Positions 42,301-49,768 of a DNA stretch of 64,000 nucleotides are shown here, piece after piece; position 1 is the stretch's first letter; every line of letters begins with the position of its first letter. The stretch is from JAKIYB01 sp964590255 (GTDB lineage Bacteria > Armatimonadota > Hebobacteria > CAIYQO01), in assembly GCA_964590255.1 (NCBI GenBank), contig CAZPYA010000013.1, forward strand, positions 8,122-72,121. The letters run 5' to 3'. The translations under genes and the position numbers were made by a program. The notes below the pieces were generated by a model, which worked only from the letters and a program-made list of their open reading frames with translations, was not told the origin of the DNA and made no database searches.

Positions 42301-42605
42301 TGGAAATCGACTCGAAGAACGACTACGAATACCTGATGTTCTCCGACATGAAGGCGTCGGGCTTCGAGCCGGTCGAGGTACGCAGCGGCTATGGCAACAA
42401 CGAGATGGGGGCCTACATGGAGATGCGCGACAACCGCGTCTGCTTCTTCGTCCGCCAACTCGCCCGTGGCAAGCATAGCCTAAGCTACCGCCTCCGCGCG
42501 GAAATCCCGGGCAAGTTCAGCGCCATGCCCGCCACCGCCGCCGGCATCTACGCCCCCGAACTGAAAGGCAACTCCGACGAAATCAAACTCAACATCATGG
42601 ACTGA
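36399..42605 (+). CDS. Alpha-2-macroglobulin family protein, thioester-less
   Basis: A 2068-residue exported protein, the largest in the window. The signal peptide (residues 1-29) is followed by a helical TPR-like region (about 35-330), MG domains including MG2 from about 634 (ITDRPVYRPEQTVKFKFWV), an unusual Trp/Tyr-rich loop (785-832), a bait-like flexible stretch with poly-Gly (about 1216-1295), the A2M core domain (LTTWKARVWAMGDGSRVG) and the helical thioester domain (DGGWGWFSGYGE near 1607). Bacterial A2Ms trap proteases in the periplasm. In thioester forms the motif is YPYxCxEQ; here it is YPYENTEA with N1517 and A1520 in place of Cys and Gln, so no thioester can form, as in E. coli YfaS-type proteins. 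No pbpC-like gene is adjacent. No lipobox, so it is probably soluble in the periplasm. Confidence 0.9.
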   Translation: MKYLRVLLLLALCAVPLLFLGPLRPVSGQAPDPKIRENATQAMGKGNWKDAYADLSRLALDPQNDPGKVGQDLQNAIQCLRQLGRVDEIDDLREKAIALHAKNWRLLFAAAQSLQNDQHNGFMIAGKFARGGHRGGGKWVNCYERDRVRALQLMEQALAHIEPTDNRVEVSNFYATFAGMMMGNRGWSESWRLQYLTDIASLPDYDEGYYYGYGSGRGAPVDENGDPIFFGVPDGWKTAQNDGERWRYLIAMSVLAQPEREAEMQMQFAGFLHAQFGVETLARYSWFARSFEADGGKPGRYAVQTLTDAETMARLATGPKRFALPDEHNPILIYQQVAQGNSSYRKQAIATLAQIFENRRQYDRAVACWRLLIDDKNYNAQHRINQILGNWGMFEPVVTQPAGQGATIEFRFRNANSVNLTAKAIDIKALLNDVRTHIKSNPNRLEWNQIEIGNLGYRLVQEKQTKYIGEQVAEWDAPLTPRPNHFDRRVTLRTPLKTAGAYELTARMPNGNISKIIIWVADLAIVKKPLNNAVFYYVADAVTGKPIANAALDFFGYRQRWVNTTNGQGKHEITTAGFQKSTDADGQLILAGTDQPNDFQWLITATAGNRFTYHGFTGAWYQPLQNPVFENAKAFVITDRPVYRPEQTVKFKFWVNQAKYDLDGKCPYAGMQFTVRVNNPMGEKAQEKTYTADAYGGFDGEFKPDGAAKLGVYSIQLINGKVYGGGSFRLEEYKKPEFEVKVQAPTEPVALGETITARIEAKYLFGAPVTNAKVKYKVLRSGHTADWYPVDRWDWLYRPGYWWYGYDYAWYPGWRDWGCVRPMPIWWGYRGQPQPELIAEAEVPVGADGTVPVTIDTALAKELLGDTDHRYEITAEVTDSSRRTIVGTGSVLVSRKPFKIYAWLDSGHYRVGDAIQANFNAHTLNGNPVKGRGIVRLLKVAYKTDPMGNDVPVETEVQRWPLDTRDDGTARLQMKAAAAGQYRVSYKITDEQKHEVEGGYVFYVRGEGDDGSKFRFSDLELVTDKREYQPGETVNLLVNTNKDDATVLLFVRPVNGVCNAPKVLRLNGKSALEKLLVGKGDMPNFFVEALTVADGKVYSEMREVMVPPEQRALNVQVQPASSLLQPGKDNNLKVKVTGADGKPYTGSLVVSVYDKAVEYISGGSNIPEIKAFFWKWQRHHNPSVEHSLNRGGYNIVMFEQHMAMLGVFGHATADDELSEHEEMDSIRVVTDGNVRMLGRAMNDTLAASDSAMAPAPMMSAAKSAGFAGDKADRAAEGGGGGGSAPMAAATVRTNFADTALWVAAITTDANGAATIPVKMPDSLTTWKARVWAMGDGSRVGEGTAEIITKKNIMVRLEAPRFFITKDEVVVSAIVHNYLATTKSVQVSLKVENDVLESVNATAEPLTRTVKVAPNTDVRVDWRVRVVRSDFAHVTVQALTDQESDAMKMVFPAYIHGMLKTDSYSGAIRPDGNESSVTLKVPADRLPKHSRLEVRYSPSLAGAMVDALPYLVSYPYENTEAVLNRFLPTVITQKVLLNMGLNLKDIQAKRTNLNAQEIGDDKQRAQDWKRIYEPWEGERNPVFDDAEVAKMAAHNLGRLQSMQVSDGGWGWFSGYGEQSWPHTTALVVHGLQIARANGSNVPPEMIARGIQWLKGYQTQQIEWLKRGDQVRANGDLAREMRYYKMAADALDAFVYMVLVDEKADNLEMRNYLWRDKVGLPVYAKSMFAMALHDLNDIEKRDAVIHNIEQFLVQDNENQTAYLKLPEGNWWYWYGSEYEAQAYYLKLLARTAPKSDTASRLAKYLINNRKHATYWNSTRDTAIVIEALADYMKASGEDQPNMTVDVKLDGRTMKTVRIDGGNLFSFDNKLVLEGPAITTGEHTLTLVKRGTGALYFNAYLTNFTTEDMITKAGLEVKVNRKFYKLVRVEKTTKVAGTRGQPLDQRVEKYTRFELANLATLKSGDLVEVELEIDSKNDYEYLMFSDMKASGFEPVEVRSGYGNNEMGAYMEMRDNRVCFFVRQLARGKHSLSYRLRAEIPGKFSAMPATAAGIYAPELKGNSDEIKLNIMD

Positions 42606-42636
42606 CGGGCACGATCAAGAAGATCAGACACCAAAC

Positions 42637-42661
42637 GGGGGCGGCCACGATGGCCGCCCCC
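42637..42661 (+). terminator. Terminator hairpin after the A2M gene
   Basis: GGGGGCGGCCA (42637-42647) pairs perfectly with TGGCCGCCCCC (42651-42661) around CGA, 32 bases after the stop codon, followed by GCGCTTTGT. A strong GC stem with only a weak T-run. Confidence 0.7.
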
Positions 42662-42861
42662 GCGCTTTGTCGCTCTATCGGGCTCGTAGTAAGCCACGCA
42701 GCGAAGCGGAGTGGCGTACGATTAAACACACCGTCATCGCCCTATCGCTGTAGATGCATCCTGACAACGGAATACCCACCTCGCCAGCCCCAGCAAGACG
42801 ACTGAAATTAGACAGCCGTTTCAACGACTGGTAACAATACTTGGGATGCTGGACTTGGCAC

Positions 42862-45800
42862 TCACGCCGCCCGCACCACCTTCACCCGCTTCATCTTCCC
42901 GCTCTGCTTCAACACGGCGTCTTTCCCATACACGGTCATCGTCTTGCCGTCATAGATCAACGCCGCGGCGGTGAGGGAGGTGAGCGTTACGCCGTTTGAT
43001 GAGATAGATCCCTGCTGCACCATCATCCGTAGTGGCGCGGAACCACCGGTGCGCACGAATCCGGCATGGCCGGAGAAAGTGACGTTTGCATCCTTGTATG
43101 TGCTGGCGGCATCGGCGCCAATGAAGAGACGGTCTTCTCGATTCTTCCAGGTGATCGCTACCCCCGCATCGCCGAGGTTGCGATATGTCGGCGCTTCCGA
43201 GCCGGGCCAGCGAGGCACGAAGAGCGTCAGGTAATGCGTCTGCCCCGCCGACTGCTCGATACGCACCAGTTGCTGATACTCATACATCTTCGGATTGGCG
43301 TTATACGATTGGTTCGGCCCGGTGCCGACGGCGTCGGTAACGATCTTCGGCGCACGTGGCGCGGCGATGAACATATCCAGATCGACGCCGCACTGTCCTT
43401 CGAAATGGTGCGATTGCCCGATCAGTGTCGGCGCGGCTTTCCAGTTTTTGCCCATATTGGCCAGCCAGGCGGTATCGGTGCCCTTGGTCGGGATCACGCC
43501 CGGCTTTTCCAGTCCGTCTGGTTGTACCGCTTTGGACAGCACCCACCAGTGCAGCGCGGAGGGGGCGTCGGCGCGCAATACATCGTCGCGCACCAGCAGG
43601 TATTCCGGGTCGTCGCGGTCCAGGTCTTTTGCGAAGAGCACGCTTCGCCGCCAGGAATTATTCAGCGTCACGCCGTCAGCATAATCGGCCAGGTTGCCCA
43701 GGCTGGCAAAGGCAGTCATCGTGCCCAGCCCGTTCATCCAGTCCTGCTCGTGCATGCCGTCGGCGAAGAGCAGCCGGTTGCCGAACGGCACGCTCATCAG
43801 GTGCGGCTGTCCTTGCTGTCCCATCCAGTACCCGCCAAAGCGCGGCAGCAGCGGCGCGCCCTTGCCATAAAAATACACCGCGCCGTTATTCGCCTCATAC
43901 AGGTTCCAGGCGAACGGGTCATGCCGGAAGATGACATTGGACTCGAAGCCGCTGCCCACCTGGCTGCGGAAGATGGCGCCGAAGCCTTCCCAGCGCCGGC
44001 TGTGTAGCGGAGGGGTGGCAGCAGCCTGCGCCGGCAGCTTGCTGATGGCCAGCAGCGTCAGCGACAGGTCGCGGCCGCCGGTGGTGCCCATGTTGTCCGG
44101 CGACGGCTTGCCCTGCTGTTCCCAATACCAGCGCATCAGCTTGCCATGTTCCGGATCGCCCGCACCGAACGGATCGGCGCCGATGAGGAAGGTCGGGTCG
44201 ATGACTCCAGAGGAGCTGCGACCCAGCGGGTGATAGACCCGCCGTCCGCCCATGCGCGGCTCCGGCGGCGTCAACATGTCGCCCAGATACTGGTAGGTCA
44301 TCTTCTCGCGCTGTATCCACGCTCGCGACTGCGGCGTGTCGATGCCCGCGCGGGTGAGCGCCGTCCAGAACGGCCCGAAGCGCATGGTGTCGCGCGCGGA
44401 ATAGAACGGTGATTCCAGGTGTACCCCGCCGGGCGACACTGAGGCGGGCATCACCCGTTCGTTCTCCTCCAGTGCGAACTGCAGCCACGCCGGCAGGTGC
44501 GGATGGTTCGCCAGCAGGCACGCGGTCATCGCCACCCCGGCGAAATAGCAGTGCTTCTGGTTCGGCGTACCCTGCACATAACCGGGGTAGGGATCCGGCT
44601 TGTTCGGCTCATACGCGTAGTTCGGCGGGCACCAGAAGGAATCGTGCATCAGGTATGACGTGAACGCCAGCTTGCTTAGAAACGTCTTACGCTGTTCCGG
44701 CGTCATGCGCTCGCCTGCCATGAACTCCATGCCGATGTAGCGCTGCAGCAGTTCATCGGTCGCCTGCATCATATTGTAGACCGAATTCGTGTAATAGCCG
44801 CTCTCGTTCAGGTTGATGTCGATGAATTTATCCAGATAGGCGGTCGGGTTGTTCGTCGTCGCCAGTTGATCCAGGTATTTCGCGTCACCGGTGTAGAGGT
44901 AAGCCGCCGCCACCTCGGTATCGATGCGCGGTTTCAGCTTGTTCATCAACGTGCTGATCGCCGGTTCGGCCTGCATGCGGGCACGGATGGCCGGCATATC
45001 CGCTTTACTGAAGAAGGCATGGGGAAATTCGATGCGATCCATGCCGTCCCAGGTGAGCTGCCAGTTGCTCACCTTGTCCAACGGCAATACGACGCGCGTG
45101 AACCACCAGCGGTAGAACTCCTTTACCGGATTTGCCGCGAAGTCGCCCTGTTTGCCGACATACAGTGCCCAGTGCCGCTGTCCCTTGCCCAGCGAGCCGC
45201 GGAGGTTGAACTGCTCCGGCGCTGATTCCAGATACAGCGCCTGGTTATACGGGAACGGCAACCAGTCAGCATCGGTGCTCACCAGGCCGATGGTATTGCC
45301 ATGCGGATCGCCGGCCAGCAGATAGGCATTGGCCACGCCGGTGAAGAAGAAGCTCCACCCGGTGAACATCGCCACCTGCGCCGGCGCGGCGTAGGTGATG
45401 GGCAGCGACTTCCCTTTCTCGGAAGTGGCGTTCGCCTCGTAATAGGCCGTGGTTGGACGCACGGCGGCGCCAAAGGGGAAGGTGACGCTGCCGGCATTGA
45501 CATATGATTCATCGATGCGCGCCAGCGGTTCCCCGCTGCGCAGCGTGACGGTGACAACATACCGTCCACCACCCACGAAGGTGAAGGTTGTGCGGGCACG
45601 AAGAAACAGTGGTCCCTGCGCCAGCACTTCAGTCGTATACGCGGTGAAATTGCCGGCGGGTTCTTTGGGATCAACTGCCTGTGGCAGACCGGGGATGCGC
45701 TCGAAAACGAAGGTGTCCTTCGTCTTGAGCAGTGACGGGCCACTCCATGTCCCGTTCGCCAGCTTCACCCCCAGAATAGGGCCTGGCAACGCGCCGCCGA

Positions 45801-46293
45801 CGGTGACGTTCAGGTATGTCGCCAGTGCCGCGGGTTGCGCGTTGGGCGGTAGAGCCCACTCGCCTGCCGGCAGCCGCACCGCTGTGACGCCGTTGCGCAG
45901 TTCAAGAATATTGCCGACGCGCTCGATCGCCAGGTCGGTCTGCGCCGCTGGGGCAGCATCAGCGCGTGAGCGGAGCGTGAATGATCGCGTCGCGTTTGCG
46001 GGCAGGTCGCTGCGGAACCAAACATCGGCCGATTTGATGCTGCCGTCTGGGTGCAGCGTCACCGCGTCGAGTTGGCAGATCACAACCGTGCCATCGCGCA
46101 GCAGTTCCAACTTGCCGGAGAAGAGCTGGCCGGCGGGGAATTCGAGGCGGCGATGTACCAGGTCTTCCGCCCAGGGATGTCCGAGCGATTCAATCAGGGT
46201 GATCGGACGCTCATAGGCGTGCGCGGTGGAGCCCAGCACCACCGCGAGCAGCGCTCCAACGATGAGCAGGGTGGGAGAGAAAGTCATCGACAT
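42862..46293 (-). CDS. Exported heparinase II/III-like protein, putative polysaccharide lyase
   Basis: A 1143-residue exported protein (signal peptide about 1-26, cleavage after AHA). The N-terminal third is beta-rich; the middle (about 430-700) is helical with features of an alpha/alpha toroid (YLYTGDAKYLDQL, NMMQATDELLQRYIGMEFM), and the C-terminal part (about 770 onward) is beta-rich with WEGFGAIFRSQ and NLYEANNGAVYFYGKGAPLL, as in heparinase II/III-type lyases. These cut uronic-acid polysaccharides by beta-elimination. I cannot assign the catalytic Tyr/His with confidence, so lyase activity is inferred. The ATG at 46293 follows GGAGA and comes 17 bases after the gdhA stop, so the two are probably co-transcribed, an odd pairing. 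Confidence 0.62.
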   Translation of the reverse strand: MSMTFSPTLLIVGALLAVVLGSTAHAYERPITLIESLGHPWAEDLVHRRLEFPAGQLFSGKLELLRDGTVVICQLDAVTLHPDGSIKSADVWFRSDLPANATRSFTLRSRADAAPAAQTDLAIERVGNILELRNGVTAVRLPAGEWALPPNAQPAALATYLNVTVGGALPGPILGVKLANGTWSGPSLLKTKDTFVFERIPGLPQAVDPKEPAGNFTAYTTEVLAQGPLFLRARTTFTFVGGGRYVVTVTLRSGEPLARIDESYVNAGSVTFPFGAAVRPTTAYYEANATSEKGKSLPITYAAPAQVAMFTGWSFFFTGVANAYLLAGDPHGNTIGLVSTDADWLPFPYNQALYLESAPEQFNLRGSLGKGQRHWALYVGKQGDFAANPVKEFYRWWFTRVVLPLDKVSNWQLTWDGMDRIEFPHAFFSKADMPAIRARMQAEPAISTLMNKLKPRIDTEVAAAYLYTGDAKYLDQLATTNNPTAYLDKFIDINLNESGYYTNSVYNMMQATDELLQRYIGMEFMAGERMTPEQRKTFLSKLAFTSYLMHDSFWCPPNYAYEPNKPDPYPGYVQGTPNQKHCYFAGVAMTACLLANHPHLPAWLQFALEENERVMPASVSPGGVHLESPFYSARDTMRFGPFWTALTRAGIDTPQSRAWIQREKMTYQYLGDMLTPPEPRMGGRRVYHPLGRSSSGVIDPTFLIGADPFGAGDPEHGKLMRWYWEQQGKPSPDNMGTTGGRDLSLTLLAISKLPAQAAATPPLHSRRWEGFGAIFRSQVGSGFESNVIFRHDPFAWNLYEANNGAVYFYGKGAPLLPRFGGYWMGQQGQPHLMSVPFGNRLLFADGMHEQDWMNGLGTMTAFASLGNLADYADGVTLNNSWRRSVLFAKDLDRDDPEYLLVRDDVLRADAPSALHWWVLSKAVQPDGLEKPGVIPTKGTDTAWLANMGKNWKAAPTLIGQSHHFEGQCGVDLDMFIAAPRAPKIVTDAVGTGPNQSYNANPKMYEYQQLVRIEQSAGQTHYLTLFVPRWPGSEAPTYRNLGDAGVAITWKNREDRLFIGADAASTYKDANVTFSGHAGFVRTGGSAPLRMMVQQGSISSNGVTLTSLTAAALIYDGKTMTVYGKDAVLKQSGKMKRVKVVRAA

Positions 46294-46310
46294 TGAGCAG
46301 TCTCCAATTG

Positions 46311-47606
46311 TTACGGGTAAATGCCACGCAGTTTCGTCGCTTCGGCCACGCGGTTGATGGCCAGCGTGTGCGCGGCCATGCGCGGCGCGATGTGCAGGCG
46401 ATCAGCCTCGCGCATCACCAGGTGGAAGGAGTCGATCATAATGCGTTCGAGTTGCCGGTTGATCTCTTCTTCGCTCCAGAAATGCGCTTGCAGCCCCTGC
46501 ACCCACTCAAAGTATGACACCGTCACGCCGCCGGCGTTGCAGAGGATGTCCGGGATGATCAGGCAATCTTTCGCAGCGAGAACGGCATCCGCTTCCGGGG
46601 TGGTCGGCCCGTTGGCGCCTTCCGCGATGATGCGCGCCCGCACCGTGTGGGCGTTGTCCGCGCGCAGTTGGTTTTCGATGGCTGCCAACACCAGCACGTC
46701 GGCGTCGAGAGCCAGCAACTCGTCATTCGTCAGGGCATCGCCACCGGGGAAGCCGGATATCCGCTGTCCATTCGCCGTCGCGTAGGCATGCAGCGCCGGG
46801 ATATCCAGGCCACGAGCATTCGACACGCCACCGCTGGCATCGGCCACCGCGATGACGCGCGCTCCCTGCTCTGCCAGCAGGGACGCCGCCACGCCGCCCA
46901 CGTTGCCGAAGCCTTGCACGGCGACGGTGGTGCCGGCCAGCGTGCGCCCCTGCGCCAGCAAAGCCTCGCGGATGCAGAACGTGACGCCGCGTCCGGTGGC
47001 TTCCAGGCGTCCCAGGCTGCCGCCCACCTGCAGCGGCTTGCCGGTGACCACCGCCGGCACGCTATAACCTTTCTGCATGGAGTAGGTATCCATGATCCAG
47101 GCCATCACTTTGGGATTCGTATTCACGTCCGGCGCGGGAATGTCGCTCTCTGGACCGAAGAGGAGCATCATCTCGGTGGTATAGCGCCGGGTGAGCGCGC
47201 ACAGCTCATGCTCGCTCAATAGCGACGGGTCAACCACGACGCCGCCTTTCGCGCCGCCGTAGGGAATATTCACCACCGCGCACTTCCACGTCATCCACAT
47301 TGCCAGCGCGCGCACGTCGTTCAGGTCCACATGTGGGTGAAAGCGGATGCCGCCTTTGCTGGGCCCGCGGATGGTGTTATGGTGCACGCGGATGCCGGTG
47401 AACATCTTCAGCGCGCCGCTATCCATCATCACGGGAAAATTCACCGTAAGCTCGCGCCGGGGGTGGCGGAGAAAGTTGCGAATGCCGTCGTCAAGTTCAA
47501 GCAGGGCAGCCGCCTGATCGAACTGCTGCAGCGCCGAATGGTAGGTGCTGCCATGCGGCGGCACGGTGCCGTCGGCCAACGGGCAGATCTGTGGAAGGGT
47601 GGTCAT
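46311..47606 (-). CDS. gdhA: Glu/Leu/Phe/Val dehydrogenase (glutamate dehydrogenase)
   Basis: This enzyme interconverts glutamate and 2-oxoglutarate plus ammonia with NAD(P). The catalytic and substrate lysines are visible in GPSKGGIRFHP (K84), MWMTWKCAV (K107) and PYGGAKGGV (K120). The Rossmann motif GFGNVGG lies in the second half. The 431-residue length fits the hexameric small-subunit class. The ATG at 47606 follows GGAGGAGAAG. NAD versus NADP use cannot be read off with certainty. The downstream gene is the heparinase-like protein, 17 bases on. The sequence is conserved and complete. Confidence 0.93.
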   Translation of the reverse strand: MTTLPQICPLADGTVPPHGSTYHSALQQFDQAAALLELDDGIRNFLRHPRRELTVNFPVMMDSGALKMFTGIRVHHNTIRGPSKGGIRFHPHVDLNDVRALAMWMTWKCAVVNIPYGGAKGGVVVDPSLLSEHELCALTRRYTTEMMLLFGPESDIPAPDVNTNPKVMAWIMDTYSMQKGYSVPAVVTGKPLQVGGSLGRLEATGRGVTFCIREALLAQGRTLAGTTVAVQGFGNVGGVAASLLAEQGARVIAVADASGGVSNARGLDIPALHAYATANGQRISGFPGGDALTNDELLALDADVLVLAAIENQLRADNAHTVRARIIAEGANGPTTPEADAVLAAKDCLIIPDILCNAGGVTVSYFEWVQGLQAHFWSEEEINRQLERIMIDSFHLVMREADRLHIAPRMAAHTLAINRVAEATKLRGIYP

Positions 47607-47732
47607 CTCACTTCTCCTCCATGCAGGCTTTCAACAACTATACGGCGAATCCTGCATCATCGTGGCCGATCTGTCGTCAACTTGACGATGGAAAAATCGC
47701 ATGTTAGCATGACGATGACGAAGGAGGATGAC

Positions 47733-48371
47733 ATGCGTATCACCATGGCTGGTTTTCTGCTGATCCTGTCCTGCCTGCTGCTCGGTTGCCAGACCGGCAA
47801 GGTGCAGTCCGTCGCGCGTGGCAATGGCTCCTCGACGACCGACTCCCCCGCCACGCGAAGCGCGCTGGCGCTATCGGTCACCGATGGCGCGGGCAAGTCC
47901 GCACTGGCGATCAATGGCACCGAGACGAAATATTCAGTCTCCGCGAATGGCACGGCAGTCGGCGCCATTAAGCTGAAGGAAGGCAAGCTGAAGCTGTATG
48001 ATACCGCCGGCAAGCAAACCGGCGCGGTAAAATACAAAGATGGCGATTATTCGCTCCGCGATGCATCCGATGCAAAGATTGCCAAGTTCGCACCGAAAGA
48101 AGGCGGCTTTCGCCTGAAAGATACCGCCGGCAATTTTCTGCTGAAAATCAAGCCGAAAGACGACGGACTGAAAGTCTCGGACGGCAGCGATGCTGTGCTC
48201 GGGAAGGGAACGATCAACGGCACTACCGTGACGTTAAAAAGCGAGGCCGGCGCCGTGCTCTATACCGTCAGCGGTGCCGCTGACCCCATCGCTTCAGGAA
48301 TAATGCTGGCCAAATCGCTATCACCATTGCAGAAAGCCGCGCTGATGCTCGCACCCGCTTTGTTGAAATAA
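47733..48371 (+). CDS. Lipoprotein with repeated beta-strand motifs, unknown function
   Basis: A 212-residue lipoprotein: the signal MRITMAGFLLILSCLLLGCQ ends in the lipobox LLGC, with the lipidated cysteine at about residue 19. Residues about 60-170 contain a loosely repeated unit of about 20-23 residues of the form LxDxxGKxxxxxKxKDGxY (LYDTAGKQTGAVKYKDGDYS, LRDASDAKIAKFAPKEGGFR, LKDTAGNFLLKIKPKDDGLK), suggesting a small beta-sheet repeat fold. I recognise no family. AAGGAGG lies 5-6 bases before the ATG at 47733; the longer frame upstream is antisense to gdhA. The next gene follows after 13 bases. Confidence 0.8.
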   Translation: MRITMAGFLLILSCLLLGCQTGKVQSVARGNGSSTTDSPATRSALALSVTDGAGKSALAINGTETKYSVSANGTAVGAIKLKEGKLKLYDTAGKQTGAVKYKDGDYSLRDASDAKIAKFAPKEGGFRLKDTAGNFLLKIKPKDDGLKVSDGSDAVLGKGTINGTTVTLKSEAGAVLYTVSGAADPIASGIMLAKSLSPLQKAALMLAPALLK

Positions 48372-48384
48372 TCGAGGTTCCGTC

Positions 48385-48825
48385 ATGCGTTGTGAGGTTC
48401 AATCCGGTTTCCTGATGATCCGCAAGTGCAACAGCGTCGCCGCCGATCGCTGCTGTTTTTGCGGCATCGGCGTCTGCGCCGAGCACGGTTACCCGCTCAC
48501 TCGTGAGCAGATCAGCATGTATGGCGTCACGGCGACAACCACCCAGCCGGTATCCTGCCAGAAGTGCATTCAGCAAAAGATGCACGACGGCGCGCCCGGC
48601 CAACAGCAAGCCCAGCCGGGCCAAGCACAGCAACCCGGCATGCAGCAGCAGGGACAGCCCGGTGGCATGTATTACGATCCCTACCCGTATTACCCGTACG
48701 GCGGCTACCACCCGTACTACTGGGGTGACGACTTCAACTCCCGCGATCGTCACGCCTTCGAAAATCGCGGTTCGTCCGGCGGTACCGAGGCCGGCGCCGA
48801 TGCCGCGGATCCCCTTGAAAGCTGA
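48385..48825 (+). CDS. Small protein with cysteine-rich zinc-finger-like head and disordered Gln/Pro/Tyr tail
   Basis: A 146-residue protein. The first 67 residues carry a treble-clef-like cysteine pattern: C-x7-C-C-x-x-C-G-x3-C-x2-H, then CQKC near residue 58, as in B-box/zinc-ribbon-like modules that bind one or two Zn2+. From about 70 on it is low-complexity, first Gln/Pro/Gly-rich and then Tyr/Pro-rich (YYDPYPYYPYGGYHPYYWG). There is no signal peptide. GAGGT lies before the ATG. Its last 26 bases overlap the start of the glycosyltransferase gene, implying translational coupling. No function can be assigned; a protein-binding or scaffold role is one possibility. Confidence 0.75.
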   Translation: MRCEVQSGFLMIRKCNSVAADRCCFCGIGVCAEHGYPLTREQISMYGVTATTTQPVSCQKCIQQKMHDGAPGQQQAQPGQAQQPGMQQQGQPGGMYYDPYPYYPYGGYHPYYWGDDFNSRDRHAFENRGSSGGTEAGADAADPLES

Positions 48826-49768
48826 CCTTGACATCCTCTACTACGCCTGCGGTGGCGGCATGGGGCATATCACCCGCGCCACCGCTATTTTGCGCCAGTT
48901 ACGCCGGAACGGCATCACTGAACTGCTGGCCGTCGTCAACGCGACGAATACGTCACCACTGGAGCAAGAAGGCTTGCCGTATCTGCATCTCACCGAGCGT
49001 GATCCGAAACGCTTCCGCGAACAGGTTGCGGTGACGATAGAGGCATATCAACCGCATGTGCTGGTGGTCGATGCCTTCCCTAATGGGATAGTCGGCGAAC
49101 TGCCCGCGCTGTTGCCCTCATTGCCGTGCCGCACGATGCTCGTATATCGTCACTTGCGCGAGCCGTACCGCCGGGAGTTGCCAGCCGCCGCCTTCGACCT
49201 GTTCCTCTGCGCGGAAGGCCCGATAATTGAAATGGACCGTCGGCAATACGATTGCGAGCCGGTGCTCATCCGCGACGCCGACGAACTGTTGCCCCGCGCT
49301 GAAGCACGACGCAAACTGGGCGTCACCGATGACGCGCCCGTGGTACTGGGCGTCGGCTGCGGTGAACCGGAGTGGGACGCGTCGGTGTTCGGCCTGCTGG
49401 AGAAGATCTGGCGCCGCCGGCAGCCCTTAGCACATCTGCGACTGGCATCGCTGACGCCGGCGGCGGGCACCGTTAATCATTTCCCGCTGCTGGAGTTGTT
49501 CAACGGCGTCGACCTACTCGTCGGCGCCGGCGGATACAACCTGGCGCATGAAGCGCGGGCCTGTGGCGTGCCGGCGCTCTTCCTGCCCCGCGCCCGGCGC
49601 TATGACGACCAGCAGTGGCGCGCTGGAAGCGACGGGGTCGACAGTCCGGAGGCGCTGGAAGCCCGCATCATGGCATCGCTGACGGCACTTACGCCGCGAC
49701 CGGCGTCAGCGTATAACAATGGTGCTTCGCGTGCCGCCGGGGCTATCGCTGAGTTGCTGGCTCGGTAA
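48800..49768 (+). CDS. GT28/MurG-like glycosyltransferase
   Basis: A 322-residue GT-B-fold protein. The N-terminal glycine motif YACGGGMGHITRATAILRQL matches the GGxGH loop of MurG/GT28 enzymes, and the C-terminal part VDLLVGAGGYNLAHEARACG (split at YNLAHEA) with GVPALFLPR is the nucleotide-sugar binding region of that superfamily. The acceptor is unknown. I chose the ATG at 48800 (MPRIPLKADLDILYYA); the frame is open to 48503 but overlaps the preceding gene and does not look like a protein. It overlaps the zinc-finger gene by 26 bases at its start and the radical SAM gene by 26 bases, tail to tail, at its end. Confidence 0.78.
   Translation: MPRIPLKADLDILYYACGGGMGHITRATAILRQLRRNGITELLAVVNATNTSPLEQEGLPYLHLTERDPKRFREQVAVTIEAYQPHVLVVDAFPNGIVGELPALLPSLPCRTMLVYRHLREPYRRELPAAAFDLFLCAEGPIIEMDRRQYDCEPVLIRDADELLPRAEARRKLGVTDDAPVVLGVGCGEPEWDASVFGLLEKIWRRRQPLAHLRLASLTPAAGTVNHFPLLELFNGVDLLVGAGGYNLAHEARACGVPALFLPRARRYDDQQWRAGSDGVDSPEALEARIMASLTALTPRPASAYNNGASRAAGAIAELLAR

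Noticed and set aside
42680..42725. AGCCACGCAGCGAAGCGGAGTGGC-like palindrome after the A2M terminator, considered as a repeat or attachment site
   Set aside because: The stem is short and interrupted, and no second copy is visible in the window.
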